From Variovorax sp. CF313 (lineage in GTDB: Bacteria; Pseudomonadota; Gammaproteobacteria; Burkholderiales; Burkholderiaceae_C), in contig NZ_AKIW01000008.1 in NCBI RefSeq assembly GCF_000282635.1, positions 1-33,918 of the forward strand: 33,918 nt of DNA. Reading direction: 5' to 3'. Shown here one piece after another: positions 18,427-26,424 of the stretch. Positions within the stretch are counted from its first letter, which is position 1. Each line of letters begins with the position of its first letter. The position numbers and the translations under genes are program-made. The notes under the pieces were generated by a model that saw only the letters and a list, made by a program, of their open reading frames with translations, was not told the DNA's origin and made no database searches.

Positions 18427-18445
18427 GGGGCGGCCGCTTTGTGGG

Positions 18446-18451
18446 GATAAT
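18446..18451 (+). promoter_or_regulatory. -10 element immediately upstream of aroC
   Basis: GATAAT (18446-18451), inside the odd palindrome GGGATAATCCC, ends 7 bp before the aroC ATG at 18459. Transcription would begin on or next to the start codon, giving a leaderless mRNA. The best-spaced -35 (CTGAGG, 18423-18428) is weak. Confidence 0.45.
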
Positions 18452-18458
18452 CCCGGGC

Positions 18459-19571
18459 ATGAGCGGCAACACCTTCGGAACACTCTTCGCGGTCACCAAT
18501 TTCGGCGAGTCGCACGGCCCGGCCATCGGCTGCGTCATCGACGGCTGCCCCCCCGGCATGGCACTGAGCGAGGCCGACATCCAGGGCGACCTGGACCGTC
18601 GGCGCCCCGGCACCAGCCGCCACGTCACCCAGCGCAACGAGCCCGACGCGGTGCAGATCCTCTCCGGCGTGTACGAAGGCAAGACCACCGGCACCCCGAT
18701 TGCACTGCTGATCCAGAACACCGACCAGCGCAGCAAGGATTACGGGCAGATTGCCCAGCAATTCCGCCCCGGCCATGCCGACTTCACCTACTGGAAGAAG
18801 TACGGCATCCGCGACCCGCGCGGTGGCGGGCGTTCCTCGGCGCGGCTGACCGCCCCCATGGTCGCGGCCGGCGCCGTTGCCAAGAAGTGGCTGGCCGAGA
18901 AATACGGCATGGTGTTCCGCGGCTGCATGACGCAGATCGGCGAAATCGCCATTCCGTTCGAGAGCTGGGAGCACGTGCCCAACAATCCCTTCTTCGCCCC
19001 CATCGCCGACGTGAGCGCGCTGGAGGACTACATGGACCGTCTGCGCAAGGCCGGCGATTCGTGCGGCGCGCGCATCCGCGTCACCGCCACGAACGTGCCC
19101 ATCGGGCTCGGTGAGCCGCTGTTCGACAAACTCGACGCAGAGATCGCCTACGCGATGATGGGCATTAACGCGGTAAAGGCCGTCGAGATCGGCGCCGGCT
19201 TCGACAGCGTCACCCAGCGCGGCACCACGCATGGCGACTCGATCACGCCCACCGGCTTCGTCACCAATAACGCGGGCGGCATCCTCGGCGGCATCAGTTC
19301 CGGGCAAGACCTGGAAGTGACCATCGCGATCAAGCCGACCAGCTCGATCATCAGCCCGCGCCAGTCCATCGACATCCACAACAACCCCGTCGAGGTCGTT
19401 ACGAAGGGCCGCCACGACCCGTGCGTCGGCATCCGCGCCACGCCCATTGCCGAGGCCATGCTGGCGCTGGTGGTCATGGAGCACGCGCTGCGCAACCGCG
19501 CGCAGTGCGGCGACGTGCAGACGCAAGCCAACGCGACCGAAGCTGCGTCGCCGCAGGCGTCCTTCCTGTAG
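18459..19571 (+). CDS. aroC: Chorismate synthase
   Basis: This 370-residue enzyme converts 5-enolpyruvylshikimate-3-phosphate to chorismate using reduced FMN. It is the last step of the shikimate pathway. All three family signatures are present: [18 protein letters not shown] near the N-terminus, the middle [30 protein letters not shown], and the C-terminal [16 protein letters not shown]. The ATG at 18459 follows a -10-like box with no ribosome-binding site, suggesting a leaderless transcript; a GTG at 18441 is the less likely alternative. The stop codon touches the next gene's GTG start (TAGTG). Confidence 0.97.
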   Translation: MSGNTFGTLFAVTNFGESHGPAIGCVIDGCPPGMALSEADIQGDLDRRRPGTSRHVTQRNEPDAVQILSGVYEGKTTGTPIALLIQNTDQRSKDYGQIAQQFRPGHADFTYWKKYGIRDPRGGGRSSARLTAPMVAAGAVAKKWLAEKYGMVFRGCMTQIGEIAIPFESWEHVPNNPFFAPIADVSALEDYMDRLRKAGDSCGARIRVTATNVPIGLGEPLFDKLDAEIAYAMMGINAVKAVEIGAGFDSVTQRGTTHGDSITPTGFVTNNAGGILGGISSGQDLEVTIAIKPTSSIISPRQSIDIHNNPVEVVTKGRHDPCVGIRATPIAEAMLALVVMEHALRNRAQCGDVQTQANATEAASPQASFL

Positions 19572-20764
19572 TGTCCGCCCCGCCGCCAGTGGCCGCCGGG
19601 CGCGGCCACCTGCTGGCGTTCGCTGGTCTGTCGGCCAGCTATTTCGCGCACATCGGCTTCTTCAATCCCTACCTGCCACTCTGGCTCAAGGACCTGGGGC
19701 TTCCGATCTTCACCATCAGCCTGCTGGCGTCGGTGCAGTCGATCACGCGGGTGTTTGCGCCGTACGCCTGGGGCGCGCTCAGCGACCACACGGGGCAGCG
19801 CGTCAAGCTGCTGCGCTTCAGCGCGGCGGTGGCGCTGCTCAGTTCCTTCGGGCTGTGGTGGCACGGCGGCGCCTGGTGGCTCGCGCTGGTGCTGCTCGTG
19901 ATGTTCACCCACACCAGCTCGATGATGTCGCTCACCGAGGCCGCAATGGCGCAGCTGGTGGCCGGCGACTGGGGGCGCTACGGGCGCATCCGGCTGTGCG
20001 GCTCGGCCGGCTTCCTGCTCACGGTGTTCGTGGCGGGCGAGTGGTTCGAGCGCTTCGGCATGAAGCACTTTCCGGCCTGGGCGGCCGGCACGCTGGCCAT
20101 CGTGCTGCTCGCGACGATGAAGCTGCCGGACGTGCGCGAGCCGCCCGCCGCCCACGATGCGGTGAGGGTGCCCATCGGCCCGGTGCTGCGCAACCCGTCG
20201 GTGCAATGGTTCTTCGCGGCGCTGTTCTTCCAGGTGATGTCGCACTTCTCGGTGTACGCGTTCTTCTCGCTGTACCTCGATTCGATCGGCTACGGCAAGA
20301 GCACCATCGGCCTGCTGTGGGCGCTGTCGGTGGTGGCGGAGATCGTCTGGTTCTTCCTGCAGGGCCGGCTCATCGGCCTGATGCCGATGCCGCGCTGGAT
20401 GCTGGTGTGCGGCATCGCGGCCGTCGCGCGGCTGGGGTTGACGGCAGGGCTCGGCGGCTGGATCGCGGCGCTCGTCGTGGCGCAGTGGCTGCATGCGCTG
20501 AGCTTCGCGGCGCACCACACGACCTGCATCGCGGTGGTGTCGCGCCGCTTTCCCGGCCATCTGCGCGGACGCGGCCAGGCGCTGTTCACGGTGATCGGCT
20601 ATGGCTTTGGCGGCGTGCTGGGCGTGCTGCTTGGCGGCGCGGTCGCGCAGGCTTTCGGCTACCGCACGATGTTCACCGCGGCGGCGCTGCTGGCGGTGCT
20701 CGGCAGCCTGTGCGCATGGCAGGTGGTGAAGCTGGAGCGGATGGAGCGAGCGCGCAACGCCTGA
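19571..20764 (+). CDS. MFS transporter, phenylpropionic acid (PPP/HcaT-like) family
   Basis: This 397-residue inner-membrane transporter has about 12 hydrophobic segments, beginning HLLAFAGLSASYFAHIGFFNPYLPLWLKDLG. Typical MFS loops include RVFAPYAWGALSDHTGQRVKLL and, mid-protein, GKSTIGLLWALSVVAEIVWFF. The pattern and length match the HcaT-like subgroup often annotated as 3-phenylpropionic acid transporters; the actual substrate is uncertain. The GTG start overlaps the aroC TAG by one base, so translation is probably coupled. It may simply be cotranscribed with aroC as a housekeeping pair found in related genomes. Confidence 0.85.
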   Translation: MSAPPPVAAGRGHLLAFAGLSASYFAHIGFFNPYLPLWLKDLGLPIFTISLLASVQSITRVFAPYAWGALSDHTGQRVKLLRFSAAVALLSSFGLWWHGGAWWLALVLLVMFTHTSSMMSLTEAAMAQLVAGDWGRYGRIRLCGSAGFLLTVFVAGEWFERFGMKHFPAWAAGTLAIVLLATMKLPDVREPPAAHDAVRVPIGPVLRNPSVQWFFAALFFQVMSHFSVYAFFSLYLDSIGYGKSTIGLLWALSVVAEIVWFFLQGRLIGLMPMPRWMLVCGIAAVARLGLTAGLGGWIAALVVAQWLHALSFAAHHTTCIAVVSRRFPGHLRGRGQALFTVIGYGFGGVLGVLLGGAVAQAFGYRTMFTAAALLAVLGSLCAWQVVKLERMERARNA

Positions 20765-20785
20765 AGGCGAACCGGTGCACCGAAG

Positions 20786-20812
20786 TGACACGAGCCTTGC
20801 ATGCCCGTGTCA
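20786..20812. repeat. Inverted repeat between the MFS and metallophosphoesterase genes
   Basis: TGACACG (20786-20792) is repeated inverted as CGTGTCA (20806-20812) with a 13-nt loop. A second small dyad GCAGC...GCTGC follows. It could be a T-less terminator for the MFS gene or an operator for the next gene; nothing decides between them. Confidence 0.4.
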
Positions 20813-20858
20813 TCGCAGCCTCCTACGCTGCGCGCTTCGCAATTGCTCCTCATTTTCC

Positions 20859-23078
20859 ATGTCCGTTTCCGACGATTCGCGCGGCGCCCGCGCGCCGCGC
20901 GTTGCCGCGCCTGCCGAACCGAGCAATTCCCCAACGAATGGCGGTGACAACCACCGCACCCCACCGCGCCGCCAGGTGCTCAAGCTGGGTGCATCTTTGC
21001 TGACGGTTAGCGGCAGCAGTGCCTTGCTTGCCGCCTGCGGCGGTGGTGGCGGCGGCAGTTCACCCGCCTTCGGTCCGCTGCCAGCGCCTGCATCGGCGCC
21101 AGCACCCGCGCCGACACCGGCATCCACGTCGGCACCAGCACCCACGCCAGCACCGCCGGCCGCCGCTGCCAAGATCTCCAGCTTCGCGCTCGCCGTGATG
21201 CCCGACACGCAGTTCTATGCGCGCTACGCCACCGCCGCCGAGAGCGACCAGTACGACAAGCGCTTCGGCAGCGCACCTTTCGCCGCGCAGACGAAATGGA
21301 TCGCGGCCAACGCCAAGGCGTTGAACATCCCGTTCACCATCCATCTCGGCGACGTGGTCGACCAGGTCGGCAAGCCCGACCAGTGGAAGGTGGCCGATGC
21401 CGCCATGAAGGTGCTCGAAGACGCGAAGCTGCCCTACAGCGTGCTTGCCGGCAACCACGACGTGCTGAAGGATTTCGACTACAGCGTCGACCCCGTCGGC
21501 GGCACCGATGCCGACCGCGACCCCACCAAGGAGCCTTACATCCAGTGGTTCGGCCCCGAGCGCGCGAAGAAGCAGACCACCTTCGGCGCGCGCGACCCGA
21601 GTGGCTTTCACGAATACCACGTGTTCGAGGCGCAGGGCCAGAAGTTCATGGTGCTGTCGCTGTCGTGGCGCATCTCCGCCGCGGGCATTGCCTGGGCTCG
21701 CCAAGTGATTGCGAAGAACCCGACGCTGCCCGTCGTTCTGGTGAACCACCAGTTGCTGAATATCGACGCCGACGGCAAGAGCCCGCTCGAAACCGATTAC
21801 GGCAGGATGCTCTGGGAGAAGCTGATCCGCGACAACGACCAGATCTTCATGACGCTCAACGGCCACCATCACGGCGCCGCGCACCTCACGAAGACCAACG
21901 ACTTCGGCCACAAGGTCGAGGAGATGGTGGTCGATTACCAGATGGCCTACCAAGGCGGCAACGGCCTGATGCGCCTCTACGAATTCGACCTGACGAACAA
22001 GCAGATCAGGGTGCTGTCGTTCTCGCCCTGGGTGCCGCAGAAGCCGGCCAATACGCTGAATACCTTCGACCAGGCAGTGCTCACCACCCCCAACGAAGCC
22101 TTCGTCATCGACGTGGACTTCGCGCAGCGCTTCGCGGGGTTCAACAAGAGCTTCGGCACCGGCAGCGCCACCATCGACAGCTCCCTGGTAGACCAGGCCC
22201 GCGCGATGATCCTGGCCAACTACAAGGACCCGGCGACGGTCGAGCAGCGGCCCGCCGCGAATTCGGACGACTACCCGAAGGTCGCGAACACGCTGGCGCA
22301 CTGGCGCTTCTTTGGCGGCGCGGTCAACCAGCCGGTGCTGCCGGGCACCGTCGTCGCGGACGTCACGGGCAACAACCCGCTGCACCGCGATGCGCTGAAC
22401 CAGGGCGGCATCGTCGGCGCCGCCGATGGCGACATCGTGTGGACCGACGACCGGCACTACCTGTCGGCGGCGCCGGGCTCGGTGCGCTTCCTCAACACCA
22501 ACAAGAACACGCCGCGGCTGAGCTACTTCCTCACCGACGCGGCGGCGCCGATCAACGCGCAGACGCTGGAGAACGGCTACACGGTCGAGGCCTTCATCAA
22601 GATCGACAAGAGCTGGGCCAGCGGCAACCAGGCGTGGATGAACATCATGACGCGCGACGGCCGCCGCGGCGATCTGGCTGGCTACTCGGGTGGCGATCCG
22701 GAGTCTCCGCCGATGCTGTTCGCCATTTCGAGCCTGCGCGAGGTTCAGTGGGAAGTGGTGCCGATCCCGGCCGGCACGCGCGCGCCCAAGGCCAATTGGT
22801 CAGGCGAAGTGATTGCCGACCGCTGGGTGCACGTCGCGATCGTGAACGACCCGGTGTCGCACGACACCACGATGTACGTCGAAGGCGCGCCGGTGCTGCG
22901 CAATGCGTCGGCCATCCCGGGCCTGGCCACGCTTTCGGCCACCTCGCCGTGGGTGGTGGGTGGCGGCTCGTGGGATGGTGCTCGCGCCGACGGCTTCTTC
23001 GGCAACATCGGCGAGGTGCGCGTGGTGGCGGCGGCTTTGACGCCGGCGCAGTGGCTGACGTCGCGCAAGGCGGCATGA
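20859..23078 (+). CDS. Exported metallophosphoesterase lipoprotein with C-terminal LamG-like domain
   Basis: This is a 739-residue protein. Residues 37-44 (RRQVLKLG) look like a Tat motif. LLAAC with Cys60 looks like a lipobox, followed by Gly- and Pro/Ala-rich linkers, so it may be a Tat-exported lipoprotein. The catalytic calcineurin-like domain has DTQ (116-118), GDVVD (164-168), GNHD (198-201), a VNHQLL segment and GHHH (335-338). The motif-I His is replaced by Gln, as seen in the 'MPDTQ' subgroup. The C-terminal 200 residues, including GYTVEAFIKID, WVVGGGSWDG and a final FFGNIGEVRVVAAALTPAQW, match a LamG/concanavalin-like jelly roll. The substrate is probably an extracellular phosphoester, unproven. 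Confidence 0.85.
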   Translation: MSVSDDSRGARAPRVAAPAEPSNSPTNGGDNHRTPPRRQVLKLGASLLTVSGSSALLAACGGGGGGSSPAFGPLPAPASAPAPAPTPASTSAPAPTPAPPAAAAKISSFALAVMPDTQFYARYATAAESDQYDKRFGSAPFAAQTKWIAANAKALNIPFTIHLGDVVDQVGKPDQWKVADAAMKVLEDAKLPYSVLAGNHDVLKDFDYSVDPVGGTDADRDPTKEPYIQWFGPERAKKQTTFGARDPSGFHEYHVFEAQGQKFMVLSLSWRISAAGIAWARQVIAKNPTLPVVLVNHQLLNIDADGKSPLETDYGRMLWEKLIRDNDQIFMTLNGHHHGAAHLTKTNDFGHKVEEMVVDYQMAYQGGNGLMRLYEFDLTNKQIRVLSFSPWVPQKPANTLNTFDQAVLTTPNEAFVIDVDFAQRFAGFNKSFGTGSATIDSSLVDQARAMILANYKDPATVEQRPAANSDDYPKVANTLAHWRFFGGAVNQPVLPGTVVADVTGNNPLHRDALNQGGIVGAADGDIVWTDDRHYLSAAPGSVRFLNTNKNTPRLSYFLTDAAAPINAQTLENGYTVEAFIKIDKSWASGNQAWMNIMTRDGRRGDLAGYSGGDPESPPMLFAISSLREVQWEVVPIPAGTRAPKANWSGEVIADRWVHVAIVNDPVSHDTTMYVEGAPVLRNASAIPGLATLSATSPWVVGGGSWDGARADGFFGNIGEVRVVAAALTPAQWLTSRKAA

Positions 23079-23124
23079 GCCGTTGGATTTCTTTGCGGGG
23101 ATGAATTGCGGGGCTGATCCCGGG

Positions 23125-23146
23125 AGCAAGGGAATCTTGCTATTCC
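23125..23146 (+). terminator. Weak hairpin after the metallophosphoesterase gene
   Basis: AGCAAG (23125-23130) pairs with CTTGCT (23136-23141); GGAAT (23131-23135) can alternatively pair with ATTCC (23142-23146). There is no T tract, so termination activity is doubtful. The rest of 23079-23303 shows only an AT-rich stretch, with TTGACC (23258-23263) and TAGAATAAT (23267-23275) too close together to form one promoter. Confidence 0.3.
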
Positions 23147-23303
23147 GCACGGGTCTGCAACAACCCGCTCGAGTTGCCGATCGCCAGCAAGGCCTTTGAT
23201 TGGGCTGCGCTGCCGGTTTGGCCGCATCTCCATTTTTTGCATTGGGTCTTACGCAAATTGACCATTTAGAATAATTGGAAAGGTAATTCACGGGGAGGTG
23301 GGC

Positions 23304-23390
23304 ATGGCGCTCATTTTTAAAACAATATTCTTATTCGTTTTATTGCAATTGAGCAATTTGGCTTATTTGCCGGATGCAGAGGCGCAATGA
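23304..23390 (+). CDS. 28-residue hydrophobic leader peptide overlapping the vgrG start
   Basis: A short ORF follows a good GGGGAGG ribosome-binding site. Its peptide starts MALIFKTIFLFVLLQLSN and ends DAEAQ, resembling a signal peptide with Lys, a hydrophobic core and an AEA cleavage site. The stop TGA overlaps the vgrG ATG (ATGA), the layout of translational coupling. It is much more AT-rich than the flanking genes. It could be a leader that controls vgrG translation, a real exported micropeptide, or the remnant of a truncated exported protein. No family is recognised. Confidence 0.5.
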   Translation: MALIFKTIFLFVLLQLSNLAYLPDAEAQ

Positions 23391-26359
23391 GCCGCCGCGT
23401 CAGCATCCAGACGCCGTTGGGCGAGGCGTTGCAATTTCGCCAATTGGTGGGCCGCGAGGCACTGAGCCAGCTCTACGCGTTCGACATCGAACTGCTGGGC
23501 AGCAGTAACGGCATCGACCCCAAGGCACTGCTGGGCAAGGCGGCCACCGTGGCGGTGGAAACCGAGGGCGGCGTGCGCTACCTCGGCGGCATCGCCACCC
23601 GGTTCGGCCTGCAGCAAGAAGACGCGCGCCATTCCTTCTACCGCCTGCAATTGCGTCCCTGGTTGTGGCTGGCCACGCGGCGCAGCGACTTCCGCATCTT
23701 CCAGGGCAAGAGCGTGCCCGACATCGTCATGGAAGTGCTCGGGAGCTACGGCTACCCCATCGAGAAGAAGCTCACGCGCGGCGACTACCGGCGCTGGGAC
23801 TACTGCGTGCAGTATCACGAGAGCGACTTCAACTTCGTCTCGCGCCTGTGCGAACTCGAAGGCCTCTACTTCCACTTCCGGCACGAGGCGAGCCAGCACG
23901 TGCTCGTGTTCGCAGACGACATCGCGAACTCGCACAGCCCGCTGCCCGGCGGGGAGGAGGTGCGCTACCACCCGCTGGAGAAGTCCGGCATGGGCCAGCG
24001 CGAGCGCATCTACGCGTGGGAGATCGCCGAAGAGGTGCGACCCGGCCATCACTACAACGACGACTACGACTTCGAGAAGCCCAAGGCCGAGCTGTCGCAC
24101 CTGCGGCAGATGCCGCCCGGGCACGACCACGACGCCTACGAACAGTACGAATGGCCGGGCGGTTTCGTGCAGCACGGCGACGGCGAGACCTATGCGCGCA
24201 TCCGCAACGAAGAACAGCTCAGCCAGCGCAATCGCGTCACCGGCAGATCCAACCTGCGCGAGCTGGCCACCGGCCACACCCTGCGGCTGACCGGCCATCC
24301 CAGGGCCGACCAGAACCAGCAGTACCTGCTCGTGGGCGTGAGCTACCACCTGCAGGAGAACCTGCAGGCCAGCGAAGGCGCCGACGGCACCGAAGGCTCC
24401 GTGCAGCGCTTCGCCTTCGAGGCTCAGCCCACCAGCTACGCGTGGCGCCCGCAGCGCACCACCCCCAGGCCGCGTACACGCGGCCCGCAGACGGCCAAGG
24501 TGGTGGGTCCGGCGGGCGAGGAGATCTGGACCGACCAGTACGGGCGCATCAAGGTGCAGTTCCACTGGGACCGCATTGGCCAGGACAACGAGAACTCCAG
24601 TTGCTGGGTGCGCGTGTCCACCGCATGGGCCGGCACCACCTTCGGAATGACCAGCGTGCCGCGCATCGGCATGGAGGTCATCGTCGACTTCCTCAACGGC
24701 GACCCCGACTACCCCATCGTCACCGGCTGCGTGCACAACGCCGACACCATGCCTGCGTGGGAGCTGCCCGGGCAGAAGCACCTGTCGGGCATCCGCAGCC
24801 GCGAGTTGGGTGGGGGCCGAGGCAACCACATCGTGCTCGACGATACGGCAGGGAAGATCCAGGCGCAGCTGCGCAGCGATCACCAGGCCAGCCAGTTGAG
24901 CGTTGGGCATATCGGGCGCATCGAGGACACGGCTGGGCGCAAGGAGCCACGAGGCCAGGGCTTCGAGCTGCGTACCGATGGGCATGGGGCGGTGAGATCG
25001 GCCAAAGGATTGCTGGTGACCACCGAGGCGCGGGCCAACGCGCAGGCGCACATGACGGACATGGGCGAGACCGTGGGCCGCCTCACGCAGGCGCGCGACA
25101 TGCACGAAGGCCTGAGCGAAGTGGCACGGGGTGCGCAGGCGCACGACGCCGGCGACCAGGACGAGGTCACGGAGATCCTCAAGGCGCAGAACGACGCCAT
25201 CAGGGGCCAGGGCGGCAACCGCGAGCAGGGCGACTTCCCCGAGTTCCAGGAGCCGCACCTGACGCTGGCCAGCGCCCGCGGCCTGCAGACCGTGGCGCAA
25301 GGTTCCACCCACATCGTGAGCAGCGAGCACACCGCGCTCACCAGCGGCGGCCACACCAGCGTGAGTGCGGGCAAGAGCCTGCTGGTAAGCGTGCAAAGCG
25401 CGATCCGCCTGTTCGCCGCCAAGGCCGGCATGCGGCTGGTGGCGGCCAGCGCCGACATCGACATCAAGGCGCTGAAGGACAGCGTCAACGTGCTGGCCAA
25501 GCTCAACATCACGCAGACTGCCAACAAGATCACCATCCAGGCGAAGGAAGAGGTGGTGATCAACGGCGGCTCGAGCTACAGCCGCTGGAGCTCTGGCGGC
25601 ATCGAGCACGGCACCTCCGGTACCTGGCGCGAGCACGCCGCGGTGCACAGTCTGGTCGGGCCGGCCAGCGAGGGCAAGCCTGCGCTGCCCAATCCGCCGC
25701 AGGTGCCCAAGGGCCAGCTCGATCTCTACCACCAGTACATCAAGCCGACCGGCGAGAAGCACCAGGGCGTGGCGCAGGGCGATTTCACCGTGGTCGATTC
25801 GGAAGGCGGCACGCACTCCGGAACGCTGGACCGCAACGGCTTCGCGAGCGTCGCAGGCCTGCCTATCGGCACCGCCAAGGTGACCTTCGGCAAGGACCCT
25901 CGCGATCCGTGGGAGGAGGGCAGCTACTTCGGCACGCCGCAGGACTGGAAGGGCAAGGCCCCGGCCGGCGGTGGCTTCGATGCGGCCGGCGCTGCATCGG
26001 GCGTCTCGGGGCTGCTCGGCGGGGCGGGCGGCGGCGCCGCGGCCGCGCTGGCCGGCGTCGCGGGCACCGGCAGCAAGGCCGCGAGCCTGCTCGGCCAGGC
26101 CTCCGAGGCCGCAGCCACGGCGCAGCAAGCCGTGGGCGCGGCGCAGGCGATCCGGCAGGGTGGCGCCAAGGCGATGCTCGGCCAGGCGAGACAGGCGGCC
26201 ACCGGCATGGCGGCGCAGGCGGCCGGCGCGCGGCTCGGGCCGATGGGCGCCCCGGTCACGGCGATCGCGAACATGGCAGGCGGGGTCGCAAAAGGCGGAT
26301 TGCCTGCCGCTGCCGGCACGCCCGCGCTCGCGGGCCGCACCCCCGGTTTCATGGGCTGA
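23387..26359 (+). CDS. vgrG: Type VI secretion spike protein VgrG with transthyretin-like domain and Ala/Gly-rich tail
   Basis: This is a 990-residue protein. Residues 1-370 form the gp27-like base, including YRLQLRPWLWLATRRSDFRIFQ. The gp5-like OB domain contains WTDQYGRIKVQFHWDR near residue 380 and ends near VTGCVHNADTMPAW. A DUF2345 beta-helix region covers about residues 620-760. A transthyretin-like beta-sandwich (about 775-852: QGDFTVVDSEGGTHSGTLDR and GLPIGTAKVTF) follows. The last about 130 residues are Ala/Gly-rich with weakly hydrophobic helices. VgrG trimers tip the T6SS tube and carry effectors; TTR extensions are known cargo-binding sites. No T6SS structural genes are in the window, so this is an orphan vgrG-rhs island. 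No ribosome-binding site of its own is obvious. Confidence 0.95.
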   Translation: MSRRVSIQTPLGEALQFRQLVGREALSQLYAFDIELLGSSNGIDPKALLGKAATVAVETEGGVRYLGGIATRFGLQQEDARHSFYRLQLRPWLWLATRRSDFRIFQGKSVPDIVMEVLGSYGYPIEKKLTRGDYRRWDYCVQYHESDFNFVSRLCELEGLYFHFRHEASQHVLVFADDIANSHSPLPGGEEVRYHPLEKSGMGQRERIYAWEIAEEVRPGHHYNDDYDFEKPKAELSHLRQMPPGHDHDAYEQYEWPGGFVQHGDGETYARIRNEEQLSQRNRVTGRSNLRELATGHTLRLTGHPRADQNQQYLLVGVSYHLQENLQASEGADGTEGSVQRFAFEAQPTSYAWRPQRTTPRPRTRGPQTAKVVGPAGEEIWTDQYGRIKVQFHWDRIGQDNENSSCWVRVSTAWAGTTFGMTSVPRIGMEVIVDFLNGDPDYPIVTGCVHNADTMPAWELPGQKHLSGIRSRELGGGRGNHIVLDDTAGKIQAQLRSDHQASQLSVGHIGRIEDTAGRKEPRGQGFELRTDGHGAVRSAKGLLVTTEARANAQAHMTDMGETVGRLTQARDMHEGLSEVARGAQAHDAGDQDEVTEILKAQNDAIRGQGGNREQGDFPEFQEPHLTLASARGLQTVAQGSTHIVSSEHTALTSGGHTSVSAGKSLLVSVQSAIRLFAAKAGMRLVAASADIDIKALKDSVNVLAKLNITQTANKITIQAKEEVVINGGSSYSRWSSGGIEHGTSGTWREHAAVHSLVGPASEGKPALPNPPQVPKGQLDLYHQYIKPTGEKHQGVAQGDFTVVDSEGGTHSGTLDRNGFASVAGLPIGTAKVTFGKDPRDPWEEGSYFGTPQDWKGKAPAGGGFDAAGAASGVSGLLGGAGGGAAAALAGVAGTGSKAASLLGQASEAAATAQQAVGAAQAIRQGGAKAMLGQARQAATGMAAQAAGARLGPMGAPVTAIANMAGGVAKGGLPAAAGTPALAGRTPGFMG

Positions 26360-26424
26360 CGCGGCGCGACGGCGCGCTTCTTTCGAACAACAAGACGGTT
26401 CCAGGCAAGAGGAAAAGCAAGGCA

